This document shows positions 1-11,969 of a stretch of 64,000 nt of DNA, piece by piece (positions within the stretch are counted from its first letter, which is position 1; the number at the start of each line of letters is the position of its first letter). The notes beneath the pieces were generated by a model. It worked only from the letters and a program-made list of their open reading frames with translations. It was not told the DNA's origin and did not search any database. The translations under genes and the position numbers were made by a program. Source of the DNA: Litchfieldella anticariensis FP35 = DSM 16096 (GTDB taxonomy: Bacteria; Pseudomonadota; Gammaproteobacteria; Pseudomonadales; Halomonadaceae); contig NZ_KE332388.1 in the NCBI RefSeq assembly GCF_000409775.1, forward strand, positions 802,777 through 866,776, given 5' to 3'.

Positions 1-1
1 T

Positions 2-649
2 CTGGAATACGTCGGCGCCAGGATCTTCATCGACCATATTCACGAGAAATTGCCCAACTACACCGACTTGTTCCGCCGCGCGGCACGGGACACCGGCTTC
101 GACTGGAAGCTGTTGGCGGCGGTTGGCTACCAGGAATCCCACTGGAATCCTCAAGCAACCTCTCCCACGGGTGTACGCGGCTTGATGATGCTGACCAATG
201 CCACCGCCGGGGAAATGGATATCGGTGACCGACTCGACCCGGCGCAAAGCATCGACGGTGGGGCACGCTACCTGCGTCAGATCATGGATCGGCTGCCCGA
301 AGACATCGACGATGTCGACCGACAATGGATGGCGTTGGCCGCTTACAACGTCGGCCTGGGCCATCTATACGACGCACAGAAGATCGCCGAGATGCGTGGT
401 GGTGACCCTCATGTATGGGCCGATGTTCGCGAAGCCCTGCCGTTGCTACAGAATCGTGAATGGTTCAGTCAGGTACGTCACGGCTATGCTCGCGGTGGTG
501 AACCGGTGATCTACGTGCGCAACATTCGGCGCTATTATGAGATTCTCGACTACGTTGACCGGAGTCAGCAGCAGTTCTTTCAACTCAATCAACGCCAACC
601 CGACGCAGATGATGACAGCCTGTTCAATACTGTCCCACCGGCAATTTAA
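2..649 (+). CDS. mltF: Membrane-bound lytic murein transglycosylase F, C-terminal part (5' end outside the window)
   Basis: The reading frame is open from base 2, so the gene starts upstream of the window; about 215 C-terminal residues are visible. They form a lysozyme-like SLT domain with the family signature ESHWNP, whose glutamate is the catalytic acid, followed by [12 protein letters not shown] and the AAYNVGLGH motif. MltF enzymes cleave the glycan strands of peptidoglycan to give 1,6-anhydromuropeptides and sit at the outer membrane. The usual N-terminal solute-binding-like domain would lie upstream. It ends 12 bases before the GGDEF gene on the same strand, so the two may be cotranscribed. 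Confidence 0.88.
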   Translation: MEYVGARIFIDHIHEKLPNYTDLFRRAARDTGFDWKLLAAVGYQESHWNPQATSPTGVRGLMMLTNATAGEMDIGDRLDPAQSIDGGARYLRQIMDRLPEDIDDVDRQWMALAAYNVGLGHLYDAQKIAEMRGGDPHVWADVREALPLLQNREWFSQVRHGYARGGEPVIYVRNIRRYYEILDYVDRSQQQFFQLNQRQPDADDDSLFNTVPPAI

Positions 650-661
650 GATGAGGGTCTC

Positions 662-3995
<3,334 letters not shown>

Positions 3996-4012
3996 CCTCG
4001 GAGGCACTCAAG

Positions 4013-5167
4013 TCAAACCTGCACGAAATAGGCCGTGGCATACATGACCACGATTCCCAGCGTGAAGCCGGTAACCGACGCGATGGAAATGAGGATGCCT
4101 TCTCGGGCGATGGTACGTCGCAGATAATCGCCCACTTCGACGACCACCTGCAGGATGGCGCCAGCTCCCATCCCGAGCATCAGTGCCGACCAGTGCGGTG
4201 CATAAGCATAGGCCCCGATCCAGGTCCCCAGCACCGCTGGCAGGCCGGCCAATGCCACCAGGCCGACCCATGCCACCCAACGCACTCGCTCTCGGGTAAG
4301 CGGTGCCACGATACCGATCCCCTCGGTGAGGTTGTGGAGGGTAAAGCCGATGACTAGAAAGGTGCCGAGCGCCGCAGCCCCCGCCGCGAACGAGCCGCCG
4401 ATCGCTAGCCCTTCTCCCAGGTTGTGCAGGCCGATTCCCAGCGCGATGTAGCGGGCCAGAGCCAGCCCCCGAGGTGGCTCCCGATGGCGGCGGCCAACGG
4501 CCATCAACACGCCAAATGTGACCAATGCCGCCAACCAGACCAGTGCCGTTCCCTGAAATAACGAGGCGGCTTGTTCACCCAATTCCAGCCCCTCGTCGAT
4601 AGTGTCCACCAATAGGAAAACCAGCAAGCCCAGTGTCAGCGCCAACGCAAATTCAAGCCCTCGCGCCCCGGCCCGCTGCAACGCTGGCCGAAACAACATG
4701 CCAAGCGCCACGGGCAGTACGCCGACGTAGAGCCCGAGCAAACCGTAGCCAAAGAATTGCTCGGTACTCATCTTGGGGGTTGCCTCAGCCACCTCGATGG
4801 TGTGACCGAAGGTCACACCCGTGTTGGTGACGAAGGTGACCTCGTGGAGCTCGCCTTTCACCCAATGATAAGGCAGATGGATCCAGGCACTCTCACCACG
4901 CGCCAGTGCCCCGGCAGGCTCCTGGGTGAAGCGCCAGTAGGCGCCATCGACCTGCACCTGGGCGATATGCATGGGATCTGAGCCAGCGGCACGAACCTTG
5001 AGGTCAATGCCCTTTTCATCGAGAACGGTGCGCTCGACCGTGAGCTGCTCGATCGGCGGCGGCGAGACACCAAGCAACGACAGCGGCTCAGAAACCAGAA
5101 AAACGCCTATCGCCACCCCAAGCAGCACGATCGGCAGCAGCAGCGAACTCCAGAAACGTGCCTTCAT
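4013..5167 (-). CDS. ZIP-family metal transporter with an extracytoplasmic N-terminal domain
   Basis: 384-residue membrane protein. After an N-terminal membrane anchor (about 10-25) comes an extracytoplasmic beta-rich domain of about 110 residues, then seven or eight transmembrane helices. Two histidine motifs, HNLGEG and HNLTEG, are the metal-binding HNxxEG signatures of ZIP transporters, suggesting import of a divalent metal such as zinc, iron or manganese. The large N-terminal domain is unusual for bacterial ZIPs, which are normally about 260 residues. The ATG at 5167 overlaps the stop of the upstream multicopper oxidase in an ATGA arrangement, so the two are probably translationally coupled. 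Confidence 0.82.
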   Translation of the reverse strand: MKARFWSSLLLPIVLLGVAIGVFLVSEPLSLLGVSPPPIEQLTVERTVLDEKGIDLKVRAAGSDPMHIAQVQVDGAYWRFTQEPAGALARGESAWIHLPYHWVKGELHEVTFVTNTGVTFGHTIEVAEATPKMSTEQFFGYGLLGLYVGVLPVALGMLFRPALQRAGARGLEFALALTLGLLVFLLVDTIDEGLELGEQAASLFQGTALVWLAALVTFGVLMAVGRRHREPPRGLALARYIALGIGLHNLGEGLAIGGSFAAGAAALGTFLVIGFTLHNLTEGIGIVAPLTRERVRWVAWVGLVALAGLPAVLGTWIGAYAYAPHWSALMLGMGAGAILQVVVEVGDYLRRTIAREGILISIASVTGFTLGIVVMYATAYFVQV

Positions 5168-6258
5168 TCGACCACCTCGAAGAACCCCATCCAACCGAGT
5201 TCCACGAACTCACTCTGATGGGCATGGAACATGTACAGCCCAGGCTCGTGATCGGCAAAAGTGAACTCCAGGATCCCACGCTGTGCTTGGCACTGCATGA
5301 TGGTGTCCACGGTATGCAGCGTGGGGGTGAGCGTCGTGCCATGGTCGTAGTAGTCGAAGAAGTTGGCGTGCAGATGCAACGAGTTCACAGGGTCGAATTC
5401 GGTGATGTTGACCAGGTAGATCCGTACCGGTCTGGCACGTTCGATACGAATCGGGTGATTGGCATAGGCATGAGTCACCGTATTGACGGCATACACTTCG
5501 TTTTCCTCGTCGAAGTTGGTATCGAAGCCGTTCATTACCATCACGAACTCCTGCCAGCGCTGATTCTCCTCACTGCCTAGCAGTCGAGAACGGGCGACAT
5601 CGGCGTGCTCGGGATGGCGATTCGGGTCAGGGTCGACGATGAAGGCTCCGTAGAGCCCTTTATGGATATGCCGCTTCAGCGGCACCGAATGGCAATGGTA
5701 GAGATGGCAACCGAAGGGATGTGCATCGAACTCATACGTGAACGACTCACCAGGTTCCACTTGACCTACGCCAGGGATACCGTCCATGCGCGCCGGATGA
5801 ATGCCATGAAAATGGATCGTATGCGGATGGCTGCCATGGTTGGTGAAGTGAATACGGATTCGATCCCCCTCCATCGCCCGCAAGCTAGGCCCAGGGACTC
5901 GACCATTGTAGGTCCAGGCAGGAAAGAAAATACCCGGCGCGATCTCGATCTCCTTATCCACGGCAACGATATTGTATTCACGCAGGAGTTGCCCGTCTGG
6001 CAGTCGCCCGACCGTCCCCGTATCCCAGTCGGTCAGGATAGCGGTAGGATCGAAGCCATTGCGAGCATGATCGACCTCCCCTACCGTCATCATGCCATCA
6101 GAGGAAGGCAAGCCCTGGAGAGGTGGCTTGTCTCCTTCGTGCATTGAATAGGTTTCCGAGGCGTCCGCCGCGTATCCCCTCATTCCTAGCAGGGAACCAA
6201 CCGCGCTCCAGAAGCCCGATTTGATGAACCCGCGACGGTTGAACTTCGGTACCTTCAT
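5164..6258 (-). CDS. Two-domain multicopper oxidase with a twin-arginine signal
   Basis: 364 residues, much shorter than three-domain CueO/CopA oxidases. Residues 7-30 contain NRRGFIKSG and a hydrophobic stretch, consistent with folded Tat export. Copper ligands form four clusters: HFH (149-151), HCH (188-190) with nearby His197 and His199, HLH (295-297) and HAH (345-347). Only the first domain has the cysteine (Cys189) needed for a type 1 copper; the second has HAHQSEF without one. This pattern fits small two-domain laccase-like oxidases. Coupling to a ZIP transporter suggests oxidation of a metal ion or handling of copper in the periplasm; the substrate cannot be read from sequence. Confidence 0.82.
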   Translation of the reverse strand: MKVPKFNRRGFIKSGFWSAVGSLLGMRGYAADASETYSMHEGDKPPLQGLPSSDGMMTVGEVDHARNGFDPTAILTDWDTGTVGRLPDGQLLREYNIVAVDKEIEIAPGIFFPAWTYNGRVPGPSLRAMEGDRIRIHFTNHGSHPHTIHFHGIHPARMDGIPGVGQVEPGESFTYEFDAHPFGCHLYHCHSVPLKRHIHKGLYGAFIVDPDPNRHPEHADVARSRLLGSEENQRWQEFVMVMNGFDTNFDEENEVYAVNTVTHAYANHPIRIERARPVRIYLVNITEFDPVNSLHLHANFFDYYDHGTTLTPTLHTVDTIMQCQAQRGILEFTFADHEPGLYMFHAHQSEFVELGWMGFFEVVE

Positions 6259-6301
6259 TGGGACTCCCCAGAGCTAGCTGGAAATGTGTACTTTCTTTAG
6301 A

Positions 6302-7039
6302 TTAGTAGACCATCAACAGCCCTTGGACGAAGTAGAAAGCACCGATCGCGGTAACGATCCAGCGAGTCCAGTAACGGAAGCGGGCATCGGTCAGGCGACG
6401 CAATATCGCGTTGCCCGAACGCGTGCCAAAAATGGCGAAGGGAATCGCCAGCAATATCAGGCCCCACTGACCCATATTCAGTGTCAGGGCAGCACTTAGG
6501 TAGAAGACAATCTTGATCGAGTGCGAAATGACCTGGACCGCTGCCTTGGTCGCCACGATTTGGCGACGGTCCATATGGGTGCGAATGAAGAAGATATCGA
6601 TGGTTGGTCCCGACACGCCGGAAGCGATGGTCAAGCCACCGGCGACTACCCCGCAGCAGAAGGCATGCCCAGGGCGAGCGGCATCGAAGCGAAACCACGC
6701 CTTTGGAATCCACACCAACAAGGGCATCAATCCGATCAACAGTGACACGATGGCTGTGTTTGGTGTGTAGTTGACCAACGCCAGCCCCACGGCGGCAAGT
6801 GCCCCGCCCGAAGAGATGATGGCAACGATACGGAAGTTGATGTAGTGACGCGAGAACCAGGCCCGCGAGGCATTGGCGCAAAGCTGGATCACGCCATGCA
6901 CGGCAATGGCCACTGTCGCCGGCAATGCCAGTAACAGGAACCATAACAGGATCAAGCCCCCCGCCATGCCAAAGATTCCTGACAAGGCGGAGGTCAGAAA
7001 GACGACGACCAGAAAGGCTACAGCAATAAGAATCGACAC
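6302..7039 (-). CDS. TauE/SafE-family sulfite exporter-like permease
   Basis: 245-residue protein with about eight hydrophobic helices and the glycine-rich half-repeats of the TauE/SafE family: SALSGIFGMAGGLILLW near the N terminus and GGLTIASGVSGPT in the middle. Family members move small organic or sulfur anions such as sulfite or sulfoacetate across the inner membrane; the substrate here is unknown. The start appears to be GTG at 7039, with GGAAAAG about 7 bases upstream. It lies 43 bases upstream of the multicopper oxidase on the same strand and may share its transcript. Confidence 0.8.
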   Translation of the reverse strand: MSILIAVAFLVVVFLTSALSGIFGMAGGLILLWFLLLALPATVAIAVHGVIQLCANASRAWFSRHYINFRIVAIISSGGALAAVGLALVNYTPNTAIVSLLIGLMPLLVWIPKAWFRFDAARPGHAFCCGVVAGGLTIASGVSGPTIDIFFIRTHMDRRQIVATKAAVQVISHSIKIVFYLSAALTLNMGQWGLILLAIPFAIFGTRSGNAILRRLTDARFRYWTRWIVTAIGAFYFVQGLLMVY

Positions 7040-7145
7040 CTCGGCTTTTCCACGACCTGCTGATTTCGCGTTGCCCGTTCACACTCGGCCTGCGGCCCGG
7101 GCGGGTACCAGCAAAGCGGGCATGACAGCCCGCCTCGAGGTGAGA

Positions 7146-7901
7146 TCACTCGGTCGACTCGTTCTCCTGCAACTTGCGTTGCAACTTGACGGGAGGCCGG
7201 GTTTTCGAACGCATCCGCAGGTTGAGCATTTCCACCCCGACCGAAAAGGCCATGGCGAAGTAGATGTAACCCTTGGGGATGTGGAATTGGAGGCCCTCGG
7301 CCACCAGCATGACACCGATCATGATCAGAAAGCTCAGCGCCAGCATCTTGATGGTGGGGTGGCGATCGACGAAGTCACCGATTGCCTTGGCGGAAAGCAT
7401 CATCACGCCGACCGAGAGCACGATGGCGATCACCATGACCTGCACGTGATCGGCCAGACCGACAGCGGTGATCACCGAGTCCAGGGAAAAGACGATGTCG
7501 ATCAAGGCGATCTGGATCAAAATGGAATACATGCTCGCCGTCCCGATCGAACCATGCTCATCGGGCCCACCCTCGAGGCTGGCATGGATTTCGTGGGTAC
7601 TCTTGGCCAGCAGGAACAGGCCACCACCCAGCAATACCAGGTCACGACCCGAGACCGTCAACCCGAAGACCTCGAACAGCGGCGCCGTGAGTCCCATCAC
7701 CCAGGCCAGGGAGAGCAGCAACAGGATGCGCATGCCCATCGCCAGCGACAAACCGATCAGCCGCGCCTTCTGACGCTGTGCGGCGGGCAGCCGGCCCACC
7801 AGAATGGAGATGAAAATGATGTTATCGATGCCGAGGACGATCTCGAGTGCCGTAAGCGTCGCCAACGCCACCCATGCCTGAGGGTCCGAAAGCCATTCCA
7901 T
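7146..7901 (-). CDS. TerC-family integral membrane protein
   Basis: 251-residue protein with about seven transmembrane helices. It carries the TerC signature LEIVLGIDNIIFISIL near the N terminus and IVFSLDSVITAVG in the second half, with acidic residues inside membrane segments that are thought to bind metal. TerC/Alx proteins are linked to manganese export and to cotranslocational metal loading of exoenzymes. I checked the leader for a yybP-ykoY manganese riboswitch, which often precedes terC/alx genes, and did not recognise one. Confidence 0.87.
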   Translation of the reverse strand: MEWLSDPQAWVALATLTALEIVLGIDNIIFISILVGRLPAAQRQKARLIGLSLAMGMRILLLLSLAWVMGLTAPLFEVFGLTVSGRDLVLLGGGLFLLAKSTHEIHASLEGGPDEHGSIGTASMYSILIQIALIDIVFSLDSVITAVGLADHVQVMVIAIVLSVGVMMLSAKAIGDFVDRHPTIKMLALSFLIMIGVMLVAEGLQFHIPKGYIYFAMAFSVGVEMLNLRMRSKTRPPVKLQRKLQENESTE

Positions 7902-7997
7902 TGTGTATCCCTACCCTTGCCAAGAAGGTTGTGATTACCGTGAGAAGAGGCAAGTGACGCGCGAAAGGAAACGGCGTCCTTGCCTACCGGCCAGCAT

Positions 7998-8025
7998 ATT
8001 CTAGCGATGCACTGGAATCAGCCAA
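7998..8025 (-). promoter_or_regulatory. Possible sigma-70 promoter of the terC gene
   Basis: On the minus strand TTGGCT and TAGAAT are separated by 16 bases and lie about 100 bases upstream of the terC start. The match is fair, not strong, and is supported only by position. Confidence 0.35.
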
Positions 8026-8107
8026 GCCTTGGACCATGATCGCCTCTTCCAAGGACGGAGGGAAGTTTCATTCCTCGATCGGGGCGGGACGGGAATACCA
8101 GGATAGG

Positions 8108-8155
8108 AGGTGCCAGCGTCTCGAGTCATGGTCTCTCAGGGAGATGCTGGCACCT
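8108..8155 (+). repeat. 15-bp inverted repeat upstream of the tRNA gene; terminator-like on the plus strand
   Basis: The arm AGGTGCCAGCGTCTC (8108-8122) pairs with GAGATGCTGGCACCT (8141-8155) over 15 positions, one of them a mismatch in DNA that is a G-U pair in RNA, around an 18-base loop. A T-rich tract follows on the plus side, so it could terminate plus-strand transcription, but no plus-strand gene is seen upstream. It ends 38 bases before the tRNA. Confidence 0.55.
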
Positions 8156-8193
8156 CGTCCGTTTTGTTCTTATTATTTTGCCAACCTCTACAT

Positions 8194-8269
8194 GCCGCAA
8201 TAGCTCAGCTGGCAGAGCAGCGCATTCGTAATGCGCAGGTCGGCGGTTCGAATCCGCCTTGCGGCACCA
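8194..8269 (+). tRNA. tRNA-Thr (anticodon CGT)
   Basis: 76 bases fold into a full cloverleaf: acceptor stem GCCGCAA/TTGCGGC, D arm GCTC-GAGC, anticodon stem GCGCA/TGCGC with loop TTCGTAA giving anticodon CGT, T arm GGCGG-TTCGAAT-CCGCC, and an encoded CCA end. It reads ACG codons. The sequence resembles E. coli thrW. It faces the end of the TRAP-amidase operon, whose last stop codon is only about 20 bases away on the other strand. Confidence 0.96.
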
Positions 8270-8288
8270 TACAGACCAACGGGTCAAG

Positions 8289-8453
8289 TCAGCGCTCACC
8301 GCGAAACAGTTCGCGCCAGAAGTCAAAGGTGGCCAGCAGCACGCAACCGGCCGTGAAGATGATCAGGTCGATATGCGGTACGAAGAGCGGCACCGTGATC
8401 AGAAAGGCTATCAGCCCGAGCAGTGCAATGATGGCCAGCACTTTATCTGTCAT
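8289..8453 (-). CDS. 54-residue small membrane protein, last gene of the TRAP-amidase operon
   Basis: ATG at 8453 overlaps the amidase stop codon (ATGA) and is preceded by GAGGAGG, which strongly supports translation. The peptide begins MTDKVLAIIALLGLIAFLI and ends in a charged tail (FWRELFRGER). Two hydrophobic stretches (about 4-24 and 26-43) suggest a two-pass inner-membrane hairpin. No family was recognised. Its position after a TRAP transporter and an amidase suggests an accessory role for the transporter or enzyme; this is inference only. Confidence 0.72.
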   Translation of the reverse strand: MTDKVLAIIALLGLIAFLITVPLFVPHIDLIIFTAGCVLLATFDFWRELFRGER

Positions 8454-9805
8454 ACGTTTCCCTCCTCGGAAAGCGTGCGCACCAGCCAGCGTGCAGTTCT
8501 GAGCAGCCGTGCATCCTGCCCGTGCTGGCCGACCAGTTGCACCCCCAACGGCAATCCGTTCGGCCCAGTCATCAGGGGCAGGCTGATGGCTGGCAAACCG
8601 CAGAAGGTCCAGAGACTACAGAAGCTGGGATCGCCGGTGCTCTCCAGTCCCTCGGTCGCCTCACCTGGCGCCGCCGGTGTGACGATGGCGTCGAAACGGT
8701 CGAAGATGGGCCCAAGCGCATCGCGCAGCACGCGGCGCATATCGCGTGCTGCCAGATAGTCGGGCGCCCTCATCGCCCGCCCTTCGGCAATTAGCGTACG
8801 GAACTTCTCGCTGGTCTCGTTTGGCGTGTGGTCTACATAGTGACCGAGATTGCGCGCCATTTCGGCCGCCATCACGCCTTCTAGCCAACCAGCCCCACGA
8901 GCGAATACCTCGGGCAATTCAACCTCGTCGACCTGTTCGCCCAGCGCCTCCACGAGTTCCCCGAAAGCCGTTTGAGTCGTAGCGTCTGCACGTTCCCAGA
9001 AGGGGGTCTTGATGAAGGCCAGTGTCGGTGTCACCGGTGGCTCGGCCAACGCTGTGTCGCTAAGGGGCCCCGGATTCTCCTGTGCATCCATATCCTGTTC
9101 ATCCGGCCCCATCAGCAATTCTGACAACGCCACGTCCTCGATCGTACGCGCGAAGATCCCGATGTGATCGAGGCTAGGAGCCAGTGTCAGTACGCCAGTG
9201 CGTGGGATCGCCCCGAAGGTGGGCTTGAAGCCGACCACGCCACAGAACGAGGCCGGTCGGATCACCGAACCATTGGTCTGGCTTCCTAACGCCAGCGGTA
9301 CCATGCCAGTTGCCACTGCCGCCGCCGAGCCACTCGACGAACCACCAGGTGTCCGTGTCGGATCATGCGGGTTGCATGTCTTGCCCGGGTGATAATAAGC
9401 GAATTCGGTGGACACCGTCTTGCCGATAATCACCGCTCCGGCGGCCCTCAGCCGACGGGTTACCGCAGCATCCACGAACGGCCGCTTGCCAGCATCGATA
9501 GGCGTGCCGTTACCTGTCGGCATACCCTTGACGTCGATGATGTCCTTGAGTCCCACAGGCACCCCATGCAAAGGCCCAAGAGGCAACCCGCGCCGGCGGC
9601 GCCGGTCGCGTTCCTCGGCTTCGGCCATGGCCTTGTCGCGATCGAGGAATTCCCAGGCTTCGACCCGCGGTTCCTCCGCCGCGATGCGCTCGAGAGACGC
9701 TGCGACCAACTCAGCCGAGGTGAGCGCGCCCTCGGCAATACGCCAAGCCGCTTCACGCGCTGTCAGTAAGCTGGACTCCGCCGTCGGGATCCGCTTAACG
9801 CCCAT
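8450..9805 (-). CDS. Amidase signature family hydrolase
   Basis: 451 residues. The amidase signature core is intact: the GGSSSGSAAAVA serine-rich loop with the catalytic Ser-cisSer pair, the upstream lysine in the HGVPVGLKDIID motif, and GVVGFKPT after the loop. These enzymes hydrolyse carboxamides to acid plus ammonia; the substrate is not predictable. It lacks GatB or GatC neighbours, so it is unlikely to be GatA. The ATG at 9805 overlaps the end of the TRAP large permease by 11 bases, so it is cotranscribed with the transporter and may process the imported compound or make its carboxylate. Confidence 0.88.
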   Translation of the reverse strand: MGVKRIPTAESSLLTAREAAWRIAEGALTSAELVAASLERIAAEEPRVEAWEFLDRDKAMAEAEERDRRRRRGLPLGPLHGVPVGLKDIIDVKGMPTGNGTPIDAGKRPFVDAAVTRRLRAAGAVIIGKTVSTEFAYYHPGKTCNPHDPTRTPGGSSSGSAAAVATGMVPLALGSQTNGSVIRPASFCGVVGFKPTFGAIPRTGVLTLAPSLDHIGIFARTIEDVALSELLMGPDEQDMDAQENPGPLSDTALAEPPVTPTLAFIKTPFWERADATTQTAFGELVEALGEQVDEVELPEVFARGAGWLEGVMAAEMARNLGHYVDHTPNETSEKFRTLIAEGRAMRAPDYLAARDMRRVLRDALGPIFDRFDAIVTPAAPGEATEGLESTGDPSFCSLWTFCGLPAISLPLMTGPNGLPLGVQLVGQHGQDARLLRTARWLVRTLSEEGNV

Positions 9806-11216
9806 ACACCACCTCCGGCAGCCAGAACACGATTTGAGGTACGTTGTAGAGCACGATCATGGCAAGGAACACCATCGCCAGGAACGGCATGCAGCCACGG
9901 AATATCTCGACCAGTTGCACATGTGGTGGCGCAATACCCTTGAGGTAATAGGCCGACATCGCCATGGGGGGCGTCAGGAACGAGGTCTGCAGATTGAGTG
10001 CCACTAGAATGCCGAAGAATAGTGGGTCGACGCCGAAATGCGGCAACAGTGGCAAAAAGATCGGTACGAAGATGATGATGATCTCCGACCATTCCAGCGG
10101 CCAGCCCAAAAGGAAGATGATGAGCTGCGCCAGGATCAGGAAAGTGAGTGGCGAAATGTCTAGTCCAGTGACGAACTCAGTGATCAGATGCTCACCACCG
10201 AGATAGGAGAATACCGAGGAGAAGGTCCACGAGCCGACGAACAGCCAGCAAACCATGGCGGTGGTCTTCATGGTCAGGTAGACCGCCTCGCGCAGCCGCT
10301 GCCAAGTCAGCGCACGATAAGCCACCGCTAGCCCCAAGCCGCCGAGTGCCCCCGCCGAGGCCGCCTCGGTTGGTGTAGCCAAGCCGAACAGAATCGACCC
10401 CAGTACCGCCATGATCAATACCGCCAGCGGTACGAACGAGGTCAGGATCATCAATATCAGCTTTGCCGTCGGGATATCGCCGACGTCCTCTTCACGTGGT
10501 TTCGGTGCCACCGAGGGCTGCAGCAGGGAACGACCGATGATATAGACAAGGTAGAGCCCCGCCAACAGAAAACCGGGGAGCAATGCCCCGGCATATAACC
10601 GCACGATCGAAACCCCTGAGGCCGCCGCGTAGACGATCAGCATGATCGAAGGTGGAATCAGGATGCCGAGCGTGCCACCGGCACAGATCACCCCTGAAGC
10701 GAAGCCTGTATTGTATCGGGCCTTCAGCATCGCCGGGAACGCCAACAACCCCATCAGCGTGACCACCGCACCGACGATGCCGGTAGCGGTGGCAAACAGG
10801 GCACAGGTGATCAGTGCCGCCACCGCCATGGCTCCGGGCAGACGCTTGGCCGCGACGTAAAGCGTCGAGAACAGCCGGTCGACGATGTTGGCACGCTCGA
10901 CGATATAGCCCATGAACAGGAACAAAGGCACCGCGGTCAACACCTCGTTTGCCATCACCGAGTAGGTCTGGTTGACGAATAGATCGAAGATTCGGTTGTT
11001 GAAGAAGCCTCCAATCCAGGTATCGAACAGCTCCCAATTACCGGCACCAGCCTCGACAGCGCGATCGTAATCGCGCCACATGCGCCCCGGATTGAAGTAG
11101 GCGAAGTAACCAAAGATGACGCCCAGCGCCATCAGGGTGAAGGCGATCGGGAAACCGAAGAAGATGATGAGGATGAAGATCCCCAGCATCATGATGGCGA
11201 TCTGAGGATCCGTCAT
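9795..11216 (-). CDS. TRAP transporter large permease (DctM family)
   Basis: 473 residues with 12 or more hydrophobic helices. Landmarks are the PLFLFMGYIVERA region, the GTLGILIPPSIMLIVY motif of the first half and the matching PLEWSEIIIIFVPIFLPLL and LQTSFLTPPMA motifs of the second half. It drives sodium-coupled uptake together with the small permease and binding protein. At 473 residues it is longer than the classic 425-residue DctM, as in the TakM-like subgroup linked to 2-oxo acids and related organic acids. The start codon overlaps the small permease stop (ATGA). Confidence 0.9.
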   Translation of the reverse strand: MTDPQIAIMMLGIFILIIFFGFPIAFTLMALGVIFGYFAYFNPGRMWRDYDRAVEAGAGNWELFDTWIGGFFNNRIFDLFVNQTYSVMANEVLTAVPLFLFMGYIVERANIVDRLFSTLYVAAKRLPGAMAVAALITCALFATATGIVGAVVTLMGLLAFPAMLKARYNTGFASGVICAGGTLGILIPPSIMLIVYAAASGVSIVRLYAGALLPGFLLAGLYLVYIIGRSLLQPSVAPKPREEDVGDIPTAKLILMILTSFVPLAVLIMAVLGSILFGLATPTEAASAGALGGLGLAVAYRALTWQRLREAVYLTMKTTAMVCWLFVGSWTFSSVFSYLGGEHLITEFVTGLDISPLTFLILAQLIIFLLGWPLEWSEIIIIFVPIFLPLLPHFGVDPLFFGILVALNLQTSFLTPPMAMSAYYLKGIAPPHVQLVEIFRGCMPFLAMVFLAMIVLYNVPQIVFWLPEVVYGR

Positions 11217-11827
11217 GTGTCATCTCTCCCGTGCACGTATTGCTCCGCCTTATCAATCTTCCCGGAGGCCGCTTGCTTGAGCAGCTTGTCCTCGAGTTCC
11301 TCGGCATCCTCTTCGTGACCCAGCCACTCGCCAGTCCTGAGACAGAGGATGCAACGGCAAACCTGGGCAATACCCTGGAGAAAAAGTAACGCTCCCGCCA
11401 CTACGAGCATGGTCTTGAAATGGAACACCGGTACTCCAGCCGGCGAATTGACGCTTACCTCCATATAACGCCAGGAACGCGCGGCATACTTCGTACCAGC
11501 AATCACCAATGCGGTGATTCCGGGGAAGAAGAAGATGAAGTAAAGCACTAACTCGACGGCAGCTTGCGTGCGCGGCTTCCACAGACGATACAGGAAGTCG
11601 CCACGCACATGGGCATTGCGCGCCAGCGTGTAGGCGCCACCCACCATGAATAGCGTGCCGTAAAGGATGTAGGACATGTCGAAGGCCCAAGCGGTCGGCG
11701 CATTGAAGACATAACGCACCAGTACCTCGTAGCCCATGCCGAACGCCATCAGCAGGATCAGCCAAGCGAACGCTCGGCCGAACCACCCCGTGAGGCGATC
11801 GATGAACTGGATGACTTTGGTCAACAC
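11213..11827 (-). CDS. TRAP transporter small permease (DctQ family)
   Basis: 204 residues, apparently starting at GTG with AGGTG 8 bases upstream. Four hydrophobic helices are seen (about 16-38, 48-66, 90-112, 135-155) with the conserved NAPTAWAFDMSYILYG segment. It pairs with the large permease in the membrane. The final 45 residues are hydrophilic and rich in acidic and lysine residues, making it longer than the typical 170-residue DctQ. It is separated from the binding-protein gene by 142 bases that hold a strong hairpin. Confidence 0.85.
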   Translation of the reverse strand: MLTKVIQFIDRLTGWFGRAFAWLILLMAFGMGYEVLVRYVFNAPTAWAFDMSYILYGTLFMVGGAYTLARNAHVRGDFLYRLWKPRTQAAVELVLYFIFFFPGITALVIAGTKYAARSWRYMEVSVNSPAGVPVFHFKTMLVVAGALLFLQGIAQVCRCILCLRTGEWLGHEEDAEELEDKLLKQAASGKIDKAEQYVHGRDDT

Positions 11828-11926
11828 GCGGATACACCTGCCCGATAAGCCGGCGTAACAGCCACAAGGCCACTGCGCCGGGGAGTTATGAAAGCTGTCG
11901 TGTCATGGCTAGAGCCTTCCACTGTC

Positions 11927-11953
11927 CATCCCTCGGCACAAGGCCGAGGGATG
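11927..11953 (-). terminator. Hairpin between the binding-protein and permease genes of the TRAP operon
   Basis: A perfect 11-bp inverted repeat, CATCCCTCGGC and GCCGAGGGATG, surrounds a 5-base loop (ACAAG on the plus strand), 17 bases after the binding-protein stop. There is no clear U-run, so a partial terminator or an mRNA 3'-end stabiliser is more likely than full termination. Such elements let the binding protein be made in excess over the permeases. Confidence 0.68.
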
Positions 11954-11969
11954 AGACAGAAGGATGCCT

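Noticed and set aside
6873-7934. 353-codon plus-strand frame opposite the TauE and TerC genes
   Set aside because: Composition (His, Gln, Arg, Asp rich) is that of an antisense shadow of two clear membrane-protein genes.
7902-8107. Manganese riboswitch (yybP-ykoY) in the terC leader
   Set aside because: Expected from family knowledge, but the conserved motifs were not recognised in the leader.
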